64,000 nt of DNA from NCBI RefSeq assembly GCF_014203595.1, contig NZ_JACHJK010000002.1, forward strand, positions 807,441 through 871,440, read 5' to 3'. Positions 18,528 to 26,626 of this stretch are shown here, in pieces. This stretch comes from Streptomyces echinatus (GTDB lineage: Bacteria > Actinomycetota > Actinomycetes > Streptomycetales > Streptomycetaceae). Below the pieces are notes generated by a model. It was not told the DNA's origin. It saw only the letters and a list, made by a program, of their open reading frames with translations, and did no database searches. How positions within the stretch are numbered: the first letter of the stretch is position 1; each line of letters starts with the position of its first letter. A program made the position numbers and the translations under genes.

Positions 18528-19697
18528 TCAGACCCCTTCCAGGATCATCGCGTTGGCGAGTCCGCCCGCCTCGCACATGGTCTGCAGGGCGTAGCGGGCG
18601 CCGCGTTCGCGCATCGCGTGGACCAGGGTCGTGGTCAGCCGGGTGCCGCTCGCGCCGAGCGGGTGGCCGAGCGCGATCGCCCCGCCGTGCACGTTGACCT
18701 TGGCGAGGTCGGCGCCGGTCTCCTGCTGCCAGGCGAGCACCACGCTGGAGAAGGCCTCGTTGACCTCGAACAGGTCGATGTCGGCCAGGTCCAGACCCGC
18801 CCGGCGCAGCACCTTCTCGGTGGCCGGGACGACGCCGGTGAGCATCAGCAGCGGGTCGGAGCCGGTCACGGCGAAGCTGTGCAGCCGGGCCAGCGGGCGC
18901 AGGCCGAGGCGGGCCGCCGTCTCACTGGAGGTGATCAGCACGGCGGAGGCGCCGTCGTTGACCGGGCTCGCGTTGCCCGCGGTGACGTTCCACTCGATCT
19001 GCGGGAAGCGCTCGGCGAAAGCGGGGTCGTGGTACGCGGGCTTGAGGCCGGCGAGGATCTCCGGGGTGCTGCCGGGCCGTACGCACTCGTCACGGGCGAC
19101 GCCGTCCAGCGGAGCGACCTCGGCGTCGAAGAGGCCCGCCTGCCACGCCGCGGCGGCCTTGTGGTGGGAGGAGACGGCGAACTCGTCCATCCGCGCGCGG
19201 GTGAGGGACCACTTGGCGGCGATGAGTTCGGCGCTGATCCCCTGCGGCACCAGGCCCTCCGGATAGCGCTCGGCGATGCCCGGCCCGAACGGGTCCTTGC
19301 CCGCCGGCACGTTGGACCACATCGGCACCCGGCTCATCGACTCCACGCCACAGGCGACGACGAGGTCATAGGCGCCGGACAGCACTCCCTGCGCGGCGAA
19401 GTGCACGGCCTGCTGGGAGGAACCGCACTGGCGGTCCACGGTGGTCGCCGGGACCGACTCGGGGAAGCCGGCGGCGAGGACGGCGTAGCGGGTGGTGTTC
19501 ATGGCCTGCTCGCCGACCTGGTCGACGGTGCCGCCGATCACGTCGTCGATCAGCGCGGGGTCGACGCCGGAGCGCTCGACCAGGGTGCGCAGGGTGTGCG
19601 CGAGGAGCTGCACGGGGTGGACGTGGGCGAGGGAGCCGTTCGGCCTGCCCTTGCCGATGGGGGTGCGTACGGCTTCGACGATGACTGCGTCTCGCAT
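18528..19697 (-). CDS. Acetyl-CoA C-acetyltransferase (thiolase)
   Basis: 389 residues, the normal length for thiolase II. It condenses two acetyl-CoA, or cleaves 3-ketoacyl-CoA, in the cytoplasm. The acyl-accepting Cys is in TTVDRQCGSSQQAVHFAAQG, the NEAFSSV box and GGAIALGHPLGASGTR are intact, and the second catalytic Cys is in QTMCEAGGLANA. ATG 19697 has a perfect AAGGAGG site. Divergent from an HxlR regulator 137 bp away, which probably controls one or both genes. Confidence 0.94.
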   Translation of the reverse strand: MRDAVIVEAVRTPIGKGRPNGSLAHVHPVQLLAHTLRTLVERSGVDPALIDDVIGGTVDQVGEQAMNTTRYAVLAAGFPESVPATTVDRQCGSSQQAVHFAAQGVLSGAYDLVVACGVESMSRVPMWSNVPAGKDPFGPGIAERYPEGLVPQGISAELIAAKWSLTRARMDEFAVSSHHKAAAAWQAGLFDAEVAPLDGVARDECVRPGSTPEILAGLKPAYHDPAFAERFPQIEWNVTAGNASPVNDGASAVLITSSETAARLGLRPLARLHSFAVTGSDPLLMLTGVVPATEKVLRRAGLDLADIDLFEVNEAFSSVVLAWQQETGADLAKVNVHGGAIALGHPLGASGTRLTTTLVHAMRERGARYALQTMCEAGGLANAMILEGV

Positions 19698-19821
19698 GGT
19701 GCGGGCCTCCTTGGCCGCCCTGGCTGCCCGTGGGGAGCTGCGGCTACCCCTGGGGAGCTACCGGTGAGTAGGAAATCCGGACTCACGATAACGCTGAAGG
19801 TTGGAAAATCAAATCCTCCCC

Positions 19822-19827
19822 TAGACT
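19822..19827 (+). promoter_or_regulatory. -10 box of a leaderless HxlR transcript
   Basis: TAGACT lies 7 nt before ATG 19835, so transcription would start at or next to the A of the start codon. TTGGAA (19801-19806) is a possible, closely spaced -35. Confidence 0.45.
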
Positions 19828-19834
19828 GAGGCGC

Positions 19835-20305
19835 ATGGCCGCCACGAAAGATCCGCGCCCCTGCTCGATCGCCGACGCCCTCGCGCTGGTCGGCGAGAAG
19901 TACTCCCTGCTCGTCCTGCGCGAGGTATGCCTGGGCAACGGCCGCTTCGACCAGCTCGTGCGCAACATCGGCGCCCCGCGCGACATCCTGGCCACCCGGC
20001 TGCGCAGGCTCGTCGAGGCCGGCATCCTCACCAAGCGCATGTACAGCGAGCGCCCCCAGCGCTTCGAGTACCGGCCCACGCAGGCGGGACTGGAGCTGGA
20101 GCCGGTCCTGATGACGCTGAAGGACTGGGGCGACCGCCACCTGCGCAAGGGCACCGACCTGCCGATGGCCGTCGAGCACGTCTGCGGCGACGAACTGGTG
20201 CCGGTGGTCACCTGCCGGGCCTGCGGCAAGCCCGTACGCCACGAGGACCTGACCGCCTACCCTCAGGCCCCGGGCTGGACCGTCACCGGTCCGACGGCCG
20301 CCTGA
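19835..20305 (+). CDS. HxlR-family winged-helix transcriptional regulator
   Basis: 156 residues. HxlR-domain motifs: CSIADALALVGEKYSLLVLREV, FDQLVRNIGAPRDILATRLRRLVEAGIL and the wing RFEYRPTQAG. The C-terminal extension has a CRACGKPV zinc-ribbon-like Cys pair. It is divergent from the thiolase gene; by analogy with many HxlR loci it likely represses itself and its neighbour in response to a small molecule or redox signal, which is inference. Confidence 0.88.
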   Translation: MAATKDPRPCSIADALALVGEKYSLLVLREVCLGNGRFDQLVRNIGAPRDILATRLRRLVEAGILTKRMYSERPQRFEYRPTQAGLELEPVLMTLKDWGDRHLRKGTDLPMAVEHVCGDELVPVVTCRACGKPVRHEDLTAYPQAPGWTVTGPTAA

Positions 20306-20467
20306 GCGGGCCGACGGGCCGGGCGGGGGGCCGGCGGGCCGCCGGAGGGGTGGGCGAGCGCCCGGGCGGGCTGTCCGGCCCCTGTTTCCCGGCTGCCACC
20401 GGGGCCCGCTACGCTGCCCTCGTCACATGATCACCATTTCTCCCCAGCACTTGGACGCCATACCTCC

Positions 20468-21340
20468 ATGTCTTGGTTTGAATCCCTCGTCCTCGGACTC
20501 GTCCAGGGGCTGACCGAGTTCCTGCCCGTCTCCTCCAGCGCGCATCTGCGGCTGACCGCGGCGTTCTCCGGCTGGAAGGACCCCGGCGCCGCCTTCACCG
20601 CGATCACGCAGATCGGCACGGAGGCCGCCGTCCTCATCTACTTCCGCAAGGACATCGGCCGGATCATCTCGTCCTGGTTCCGCTCGCTGTTCGACAAGAC
20701 GATGCGGCACAACCACGACGCGCAGATGGGCTGGCTGGTGATCGTCGGCTCCATCCCGATCGGCGTGCTGGGCGTGACCCTGAAGGACCAGATCGAGGGG
20801 CCGTTCCGCGATCTGCGGGTCACCGCCACCATGCTCGTGGTCGTGGGCGTGGTCATCGGCATCGCCGACCGCATGGCGGCCCGCGACGAGACCGGAGGCC
20901 GGCACCGGGCGCCCAAGCAGCGCAAGACCCTGGAGAATCTCAGCGTCAAGGACGGCCTGATCTTCGGCCTGTGCCAGGCCTGTGCCCTCATCCCCGGCGT
21001 CTCCCGCTCCGGCGCGACCATCAGCGGCGGCCTGTTCATGGGCTACCGGCGCGAGGCCGCGGCCCGCTACTCCTTCCTGCTCGCCATTCCGGCCGTCCTC
21101 GCCTCCGGCGCCTTCGAGGTGAAGGACTCGCTGAGCGAGGGCCATGTGGCATGGGGGCCGACCCTGTTCGCGACGGTGATCGCGTTCGTCTCGGGCTACG
21201 CGGTGATCGCGTGGTTCATGAAGTGGATCTCCAACAAGAGCTTCATGCCGTTCGTGTGGTACCGCGTCGCTCTCGGCATCGTGATCATCGCGCTGGTCTC
21301 CGCGGGCGTCCTGAGCCCGCACGCGGCGGAGTCGGGCTGA
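20468..21340 (+). CDS. uppP: Undecaprenyl-diphosphatase
   Basis: 290 residues, polytopic. UppP (BacA) dephosphorylates undecaprenyl pyrophosphate to recycle the carrier lipid for peptidoglycan; overproduction gives bacitracin resistance. Motif 1 is LVQGLTEFLPVSSSAHL, motif 2 is PGVSRSGATISGG, and both catalytic regions are complete. ATG 20468 starts the conserved FESLVLGLVQG. Streptomyces usually has several uppP copies, so this may not be the only one. Confidence 0.94.
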   Translation: MSWFESLVLGLVQGLTEFLPVSSSAHLRLTAAFSGWKDPGAAFTAITQIGTEAAVLIYFRKDIGRIISSWFRSLFDKTMRHNHDAQMGWLVIVGSIPIGVLGVTLKDQIEGPFRDLRVTATMLVVVGVVIGIADRMAARDETGGRHRAPKQRKTLENLSVKDGLIFGLCQACALIPGVSRSGATISGGLFMGYRREAAARYSFLLAIPAVLASGAFEVKDSLSEGHVAWGPTLFATVIAFVSGYAVIAWFMKWISNKSFMPFVWYRVALGIVIIALVSAGVLSPHAAESG

Positions 21341-21522
21341 CGGGCCGCCGCACCGCCCCGGTTTCGGACATCTTCCGCGCACCGGCCGGCCGCCCACGAC
21401 CTGGTCAACACCCGGTGGGCGCCGGTCATTTCGCGGATACGAACGTGCGGCGGCGCGGTGGCGGTGACCAACCCCATACCTTCTGCGTAGCCACGCGGTA
21501 GCGCACGGTCAGCTGCTGCCCC

Positions 21523-21528
21523 TAGGCT
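21523..21528 (+). promoter_or_regulatory. -10 box of a leaderless small gene
   Basis: TAGGCT, a classic Streptomyces -10 hexamer, 7 nt before ATG 21536 with no ribosome site between them. Confidence 0.5.
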
Positions 21529-21535
21529 GTTGCGC

Positions 21536-21715
21536 ATGTCCCCCGATTCCCCGCCCCCTGGTTCCGTGCGGTCTGCTGCCGAGGTGAACGAGCAGATCCG
21601 GGCGCTGTGGCTGCGCGCGGGCGGCACCCTGTCCGCCCAGGAACGCGCGGAGTACGAGCTGTTGGTGATCGAGTGGGCCGCGGCGATCCGCGGCCGGGTC
21701 ATCGAAGCGGCCTGA
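21536..21715 (+). CDS. Small conserved actinobacterial protein
   Basis: 59 residues: a Pro/Ser-rich start, then one amphipathic helical stretch (AEVNEQIRALWLRAGG, ERAEYELLVIEWAAAIRGRV). Codon use is strongly G/C in third position, which supports coding. Function unknown. Probably translated from a leaderless message. Confidence 0.65.
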   Translation: MSPDSPPPGSVRSAAEVNEQIRALWLRAGGTLSAQERAEYELLVIEWAAAIRGRVIEAA

Positions 21716-21753
21716 CGCGCCGACGGTCCGCCCCGGTCCGCCACCGGCGCCCG

Positions 21754-21773
21754 TGTAGGCAGTTCTGACCACA
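21754..21773. promoter_or_regulatory. Operator-like palindrome, copy 1 (imperfect)
   Basis: TGTAGGCAGTTCTGACCACA is a near-copy of the perfect palindrome exactly 100 bp further right. Confidence 0.55.
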
Positions 21774-21853
21774 ACGGCACGGCCTGCCGTCACCGCCGAA
21801 GGCAACGCCCACCGCAATGACCTCGTCATTTGGCGACAATTCACCTGAGCTGC

Positions 21854-21873
21854 TGTAGTCAGTTCTGACTACA
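21854..21873. promoter_or_regulatory. Operator-like palindrome, copy 2 (perfect)
   Basis: Core TGTAGTCAGTTCTGACTACA inside a longer inverted repeat, CTGTAGTCAG/CTGACTACAG with 2 nt between the 10-bp arms (21853-21874). It probably binds a dimeric repressor. The target could be the secreted repeat-protein gene to the right or the small gene to the left. Confidence 0.6.
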
Positions 21874-21874
21874 G

Positions 21875-22258
21875 GGGCCGGTGCCGAATCTCTTCAATTC
21901 CGCCTTGAGTTGACGCCACCACAGGGCGAGAGGAGGATTGAACACGGCCCGTTGCGTATATTGCGCTTGCTTCGAGAGTTCAACTGGATGATGTGCGACG
22001 AGCGCCATCCCTTTTCCCACGACTCGGGTCGAACCCCGACGCGTGGAGTGACCTTTCGAAGTTCTCCGCGAAACGACCGGAGAGTCGGCGGAATCCGGCG
22101 GAGCCTCGGAAACCTGGATGACCGGCGATCGGCGGCCCGAAAGCCGGGCCTCCGCAACCGCGGTAAATGGCATTCAGCTTTCCGTCGCATCGAATCATTG
22201 CATGCGGAATTTTACGCATCGTGCGGGAGAGAATCGTGCGGGAGGAAGGGACAAGCTC
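21875..22258. other. Long region before the secreted-repeat gene
   Basis: About 385 bases, less GC-rich than the window average, without a supported gene. Reading frames present have poor codon bias. It may hold the promoter and a long 5' leader for the gene at 22259. Confidence 0.4.
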
Positions 22259-22945
22259 GTGCGGAATCGCCAGAAGCAGCAGATAGCGACAGCGATAGCG
22301 TCGGCGGCAATGGTGGGGGGCATCGTCTCCATCGGGACTCCCGCCTCGGCGGCGGCTACACCGAACGACACAGTTTCCATCGCTCAGGCGCGCACCGGCA
22401 CTGGTACGACGCAGGCTCATCACCTGCTCCCGGAAAAGCCGTGCAAGCACAACTGCAACACAAAGCCCAACAAGAACACCAAGCCGGGCAACACCCAGGG
22501 CGGCACGCAGGGTGGCGGCGGCGGCAACACCCAGGGCGGGACCCAGGGTGGCGGCGGCGGCAACACCCAGGGCGGGACCCAGGGTGGCGGAACCGGCAAC
22601 ACCCAAGGCGGCACGCAAGGTGGCGGCGGCGGCAACACCCAAGGCGGCACGCAGGGTGGCGGCGGCGGCAACACCCAGGGCGGGACCCAGGGTGGCGGAA
22701 CCGGCAACACCCAAGGCGGCACGCAAGGTGGCGGAACCGGCAACACCCAAGGCGGCACGCAAGGTGGCGGCGGCGGCAACACCCAAGGCGGGACCCAGGG
22801 CGGCGGCGGCAACACCCAAGGCGGCACGCAAGGTGGCGGAACCGGCAACACCCAAGGCGGCACGCAAGGTGGCGGCGGCGGCAACACCCAAGGCGGCACC
22901 CAGGGTGGCGGCGGCGGCAACACCCAAGGCGGCACGCAGGGCTGA
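22259..22945 (+). CDS. Secreted Gly/Asn/Thr/Gln 12-residue-repeat protein
   Basis: 228 residues. GTG 22259 is set by GGAGGAAGG 8 nt upstream. Residues 1-~34 form a signal peptide (RNRQKQQ then a hydrophobic stretch to ASAAA). A short basic segment follows with two cysteines (PCKHNC) and Lys/Asn-rich NTKPNKNTKPG. The rest is 13 tandem copies of NTQGGTQGGGGG or NTQGGTQGGGTG; the ninth lacks one Gly and the last is cut short. No known family is recognised. The composition suggests an extended, hydrophilic, cell-surface or matrix filament; the CxxxC segment may anchor or cross-link it. Followed 86 bp later by a second secreted protein gene. Confidence 0.8.
   Translation: MRNRQKQQIATAIASAAMVGGIVSIGTPASAAATPNDTVSIAQARTGTGTTQAHHLLPEKPCKHNCNTKPNKNTKPGNTQGGTQGGGGGNTQGGTQGGGGGNTQGGTQGGGTGNTQGGTQGGGGGNTQGGTQGGGGGNTQGGTQGGGTGNTQGGTQGGGTGNTQGGTQGGGGGNTQGGTQGGGGNTQGGTQGGGTGNTQGGTQGGGGGNTQGGTQGGGGGNTQGGTQG
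22490..22942 (+). repeat. Array of 36-bp coding repeats
   Basis: Thirteen units, of which one is 33 bp and the last is partial, each starting aacacccagg/aacacccaagg. Two unit types alternate irregularly (ending GGCGGC or ACCGGC). This pattern is prone to slippage and length variation between strains. Confidence 0.9.
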
Positions 22946-23031
22946 TACCTGAAGGGCTCCAGCAAGGTCGGCACCCCGCGGAGGTCTCCTCGGCGAGGTG
23001 CCGATCAGCGCGGCGGAGGGGAGCGAAGACA

Positions 23032-23340
23032 GTGGTCAAGGCAATCTTGCGGGGTGCCGTTCTCGCGGCCACCGCCACCGCCGGCCTCATGGCCGGCGCA
23101 TGGGGCGCGTCAGCGAGTGAGGGGACCGTCGCCCCCGGCGCGAATTTGACACTCCGGTGCTATGCCACGGTGAAAAACCCCGAGGCACCCGTCTGCTACC
23201 GCCTTTCAGCGAAAGCGGAGTACCGGCACGGGCAGATCGTCTACGTCCCCATCCTCATTCAGGTACCGACGCCCGCGCAGCCACCGGCCGTCATCATCGT
23301 CAACAGCCTCAACGACATACACCCGAACACAGGCTCGTGA
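23032..23340 (+). CDS. Small secreted protein next to the repeat protein
   Basis: 102 residues, GTG 23032 with GGAGGGGAG upstream. Signal peptide at 1-~30 (VVKAILRGAVLAATATAGLM to ASAS), then a mature part of about 70 residues with two cysteines (LRCYAT, PVCYRL) that could form one disulfide. It resembles no family I can name. It lies in the same direction as the repeat protein gene, so both may be co-expressed. Its 3' end overlaps the LuxR-type gene by 32 bp tail to tail. Confidence 0.75.
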   Translation: MVKAILRGAVLAATATAGLMAGAWGASASEGTVAPGANLTLRCYATVKNPEAPVCYRLSAKAEYRHGQIVYVPILIQVPTPAQPPAVIIVNSLNDIHPNTGS

Positions 23341-23974
23341 ACCTCGATAACTCCGTGGGACCGTCGTCGGTGATCCCGTTCTCGAGGGCGAATCGGGTAA
23401 GTTCGGCCCTGCGCCGTGAGCCGCACTTCCTGCGCAGCCGTTCCAGGTGTGTATGAACCGTGTTCTCGGTGATCTTCAATTGCGCGGCGATTTCACGATC
23501 CGTCGCCCCGCTGACCACGAACCGTAAGATCTGCCTCTCTCGGCTGGTGATGTGCGGAGGCGGTGCGGGGATGCTCCGGCCGGCGAGACTCGCCCCGAAG
23601 TAGTCTCTTCCGGCGGCGACCGCACGGATGGCGGTCAGCAGTTCCGAAGCCGTGGTCTGCCGGCTCAGATATCCACGCGCACCGGCCTTGATGCACAGGA
23701 CGGCGTCGGACTGTTCGTCCGCCGCCGACACCACGACGACGGCGCGCCCCTGACCGTTCAGCCTCGCCACTTGGCGGGCGACCACCTGGTCGCGGGCTCG
23801 CAGGTCGACGAGAAGGACGACATCGGCGTCGTGCACCGTGCCGGACAGCTCGTCGACACGCGCGGCGAACGTCGTGATCTCCATGTCGGGTTGGCTGTCG
23901 ACGGCCTGCGTGAGACCGAGCTGCAGCAGCGGCGAGTCGCAGACGACAGCCAGACGGGTCACGGATGGGCTCAT
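23309..23974 (-). CDS. NarL/LuxR-type regulator with atypical receiver
   Basis: 221 residues from ATG 23974 (GGAG 7 nt upstream). C-terminal LuxR HTH is standard: ITSRERQILRFVVSGATDREIAAQLKITENTVHTHLERLRRK. The receiver-like N-terminus starts RLAVVCDSPLLQLGL, with a single Asp where response regulators carry the paired Asp, and VLLVDLRARD near the phosphorylation site. No histidine kinase is adjacent, so it may be an orphan that is regulated without phosphorylation. It is placed to control the secreted-protein genes or the small gene at 24022; that is inference. Confidence 0.87.
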   Translation of the reverse strand: MSPSVTRLAVVCDSPLLQLGLTQAVDSQPDMEITTFAARVDELSGTVHDADVVLLVDLRARDQVVARQVARLNGQGRAVVVVSAADEQSDAVLCIKAGARGYLSRQTTASELLTAIRAVAAGRDYFGASLAGRSIPAPPPHITSRERQILRFVVSGATDREIAAQLKITENTVHTHLERLRRKCGSRRRAELTRFALENGITDDGPTELSRFTSLCSGVCR

Positions 23975-24021
23975 CAGTAGCTCCAGCGTGGATGAGGCCG
24001 GCCCGCCGGCCACGCGGCGTG

Positions 24022-24312
24022 GCGATGACGACGGCCGGCGACGCGGAACCGGCCCATCCCACAGTCGGCCCTTCCGCGGCGACCGGCATCCCGGACGGCC
24101 CGAACGGGCGCCGTGCCGGGCTCCTCCGGCAGGCCGGGGACACGCGCCTGCTGCGCCCCGGTGCCGCCCCGCGGTTCGAGTCGGTCGGCCTGCTCGCCGT
24201 GTCGGCGGGACTCGGCACCAGCGTCCTCGTCGGGCAGCGCAGCCCCGAGGCGGCCGCCGAGATCCCGCACCACCACCTGGACCGGATTTTCCACATCAGT
24301 GATCACGGCTGA
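24022..24312 (+). CDS. Small hypothetical protein divergent from the LuxR gene
   Basis: 96 residues if it starts at ATG 24022; alternatives lie at 23992 and 23965. Third-position G/C bias is strong over the whole frame, which favours a real gene, but no good ribosome site is visible. Sequence includes LLRQAGDTRLLRPGAAPRFE and ends HHHLDRIFHISDHG. No family recognised. Confidence 0.4.
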   Translation, partial: AMTTAGDAEPAHPTVGPSAATGIPDGPNGRRAGLLRQAGDTRLLRPGAAPRFESVGLLAVSAGLGTSVLVGQRSPEAAAEIPHHHLDRIFHISDHG

Positions 24313-24360
24313 CGCGGTCACCGCCGAATATCCGGCGCGCCTCTTGGCTCCGGGCCCCGA

Positions 24361-24855
24361 ATGCCCAACACTGTGCCGATGACGCAGCGTGCGGAGCTCG
24401 CGACCGTGATGGACCGGCTGGCCGTGAACGACCTGATCACCGCGTACGCCGTGGCGGTGGACGACGGTGACTGGGCGGCGTACCGGGAGCTGTTCACGGC
24501 GGGCGGGCGGGCCGACTACCGATCGGCGGGCGGCATCGAGGGCGACGCGGAGCGGGTCGCCGCCTGGCTCGCCGAGAGCCTGGCCCTGTTCGCCATGCGG
24601 CAGCATCTGATCGTCAACCGTCAGGTGCGGTTCGGGGCCCTGGATCACGACACCGGGGACACCGCCCGGGTGCGCGCCGACTATCTCAATCCCATGCGCT
24701 TCGCCGGCCCCGACGGCTCCGCCGCCCCGGACCTCGTGTGCGGCGGCCGGTACGACTTCGGCGTGCTGCGGACCGCCGACGGCTGGCGCCTGCGCGAGGT
24801 CGTCGTACAGGAGAAGTGGCGCCGCCTGCCCACGGGCGAGTCCGGCACGCCATGA
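24361..24855 (+). CDS. SnoaL-like (NTF2-fold) protein
   Basis: 164 residues from ATG 24361; ATG 24379 is equally possible. The cone-shaped NTF2 fold is suggested by VNDLITAYAVAVDDGDWAAYRELFT, HLIVNRQVRF, YDFGVLRTADGWRLREVVVQEKWRR. SnoaL-like domains include polyketide cyclases, dehydratases and many binding proteins. The substrate cannot be told from sequence. Confidence 0.8.
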   Translation: MPNTVPMTQRAELATVMDRLAVNDLITAYAVAVDDGDWAAYRELFTAGGRADYRSAGGIEGDAERVAAWLAESLALFAMRQHLIVNRQVRFGALDHDTGDTARVRADYLNPMRFAGPDGSAAPDLVCGGRYDFGVLRTADGWRLREVVVQEKWRRLPTGESGTP

Positions 24856-25051
24856 GCGACGCGAGCCCGGCTTCCCTCGAAGAGCACCGGTAACGACGCG
24901 ACCGACCGCACCCGGCCCGGCCGGCCGGCCGGGCCAAGTCTGCGGCCACGGACCCGCCCCGGCCTCCCGGCCGCACCCGCCCACGGCTCCGGGACGCATC
25001 GATACCGTCCCCGACGCACACTGGAACCACAGCTGGGTAGGGAGGGTCCTT

Positions 25052-26626
25052 ATGAGGACGATCGACCACTGGCTGACCTCCCCCTGGCGCCGCTCGGGCG
25101 CCGCCGCCCTCGCGGGAGCCCTTCCCGTGCTCGCGTTCCCGGCCCCCGCTCTGTGGTGGTTCGCGTACGTCGCACTGGTGCCCTGGCTGCTGCTGGCCCG
25201 CTCGGCGCCGACCGCGCGGCGGGCCGCGTACGACGGCTGGTGCGGCGGCTTCGGCTTCCTGCTGGCCGTCCACCACTGGCTGCTGCCGAGCCTGCACGTG
25301 TTCATCTTCCTGATCGCCGCGCTCCTCGGCCTGCTCTGGGCGCCCTGGGGCCTGCTGGTGCGCCGGCTGCTCGGCGGGGTGCCGTCACCGGCCCGGGGCG
25401 CCGCCGCACTGCTGGTGCTGCCGTCGGCCTGGCTGGCGGTGGAGCTGGTCCGGTCCTGGCAGGGCCTCGGCGGACCGTGGGGCATGCTGGGCGCCAGCCA
25501 GTGGCAGGTGGGCCCGGCGCTGCGGCTGGCGTCGGTGGGCGGGGTGTGGCTGCTCAGCTTCCTGGTGGTGGCCGTCAACGTGGCGGCGGCCACGCTGATA
25601 TCGGTGCGCGAGGCACGCCTGCCGGCCCTGGCCTCGCTGGTCGCCACGGCCGCCGCGACCTCGGCCGCGTGGGCGTGGGCGCCGCGCCCGGACGTCGACG
25701 GACGGGTGCGGGTGGCCGTCGTGCAGCCGGGGGTGGTGGCGGGGCAGGACAGCGGCGACAGGCGGTTCGACCTGGAGGAGCGGCTCACCCGGCGGCTCGC
25801 CGGGCAGGGCGTCGACCTGGTCGTGTGGGGCGAGTCCAGCGTCGGCTTCGATCTGGACGACCGCCCCGACCTGGCCCGGCGGTTGACCTCACTGTCCCGC
25901 GCGACCGGCGCCGACGTGCTGGTGAACGTGGACGCCCGCCGCTCCGACCGGCCCGGCATATTCAAGAGTTCCGTACTGGTCGGCCCGGACGGCCCGACCG
26001 GTGCCCGGTACGACAAGATGCGGCTGGTCCCGTTCGGCGAGTACATACCGGCCCGTTCGCTGTTCGGCTGGGCGACGTCGGTGGGCCGGGCCGCAGGCGA
26101 GGACCGGCGGCGCGGCACCGACCAGACGGTGATGAACGTCGGCCACGGACTGCGGGTCGGGCCGCTGATCTGTTTCGAGACCGCGTTCCCCGACATGAGC
26201 CGCCACCTCGCCGGGAACGGCGCGGACATCCTCCTCGGCCAGTCCTCCACCTCCTCCTTCCAGCAGAGCTGGGCGCCGGAGCAGCATGCCTCGCTGGCCG
26301 CGCTGCGCGCCGCCGAGACCGGCCGCCCGATGGTCCACGCCACCCTCACGGGCGTGTCGGCGGTGTACGGCCCGGACGGGGCACGCCTCGGCCCGTGGCT
26401 CGGCACCGACGCCGGCACCGCGCAGGTGTACGACGTACCGCTCGCGCACGGCGTCACCCCGTACGTCCGCTACGGCGACTGGCCGGTGCACGGCGCGCTG
26501 CTGGTGCTGACCGCGCTGGGCATGAGCGAGGGGGTGCGGGCGCTCAGGCTGCGCCGGAGCGCTCCTGAACCGCTCGCACCACCCGCTCGCACAGTTCATG
26601 GGTGGCCAGCGCGTCCCTGGCGCTGA
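25052..26626 (+). CDS. lnt: Apolipoprotein N-acyltransferase
   Basis: 524 residues. Lnt transfers the third acyl chain to the N-terminal Cys of lipoproteins on the outer face of the membrane. The N-terminal half is polytopic (about six TM). The nitrilase-like C-terminal half has the Glu-Lys-Cys triad in VVWGESSVGF, YDKMRLVPFGEYIPA and PLICFETAFPD. ATG 25052 has AGGGAGGG upstream. Streptomyces often has two Lnt homologues. Its 3' end overlaps the convergent oxidoreductase gene by 83 bp; the last ~28 residues are therefore antisense-coded and poorly constrained. Confidence 0.92.
   Translation: MRTIDHWLTSPWRRSGAAALAGALPVLAFPAPALWWFAYVALVPWLLLARSAPTARRAAYDGWCGGFGFLLAVHHWLLPSLHVFIFLIAALLGLLWAPWGLLVRRLLGGVPSPARGAAALLVLPSAWLAVELVRSWQGLGGPWGMLGASQWQVGPALRLASVGGVWLLSFLVVAVNVAAATLISVREARLPALASLVATAAATSAAWAWAPRPDVDGRVRVAVVQPGVVAGQDSGDRRFDLEERLTRRLAGQGVDLVVWGESSVGFDLDDRPDLARRLTSLSRATGADVLVNVDARRSDRPGIFKSSVLVGPDGPTGARYDKMRLVPFGEYIPARSLFGWATSVGRAAGEDRRRGTDQTVMNVGHGLRVGPLICFETAFPDMSRHLAGNGADILLGQSSTSSFQQSWAPEQHASLAALRAAETGRPMVHATLTGVSAVYGPDGARLGPWLGTDAGTAQVYDVPLAHGVTPYVRYGDWPVHGALLVLTALGMSEGVRALRLRRSAPEPLAPPARTVHGWPARPWR

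Noticed and set aside
22490..22942. CRISPR-like array
   Set aside because: Units are directly adjacent and in frame as protein repeats, with no unique spacers and no cas genes.
23974..26457. An 827-codon minus-strand frame opposite lnt and its neighbours
   Set aside because: Antisense of well-supported genes (SnoaL-like, Lnt). It has no motifs or ribosome site.
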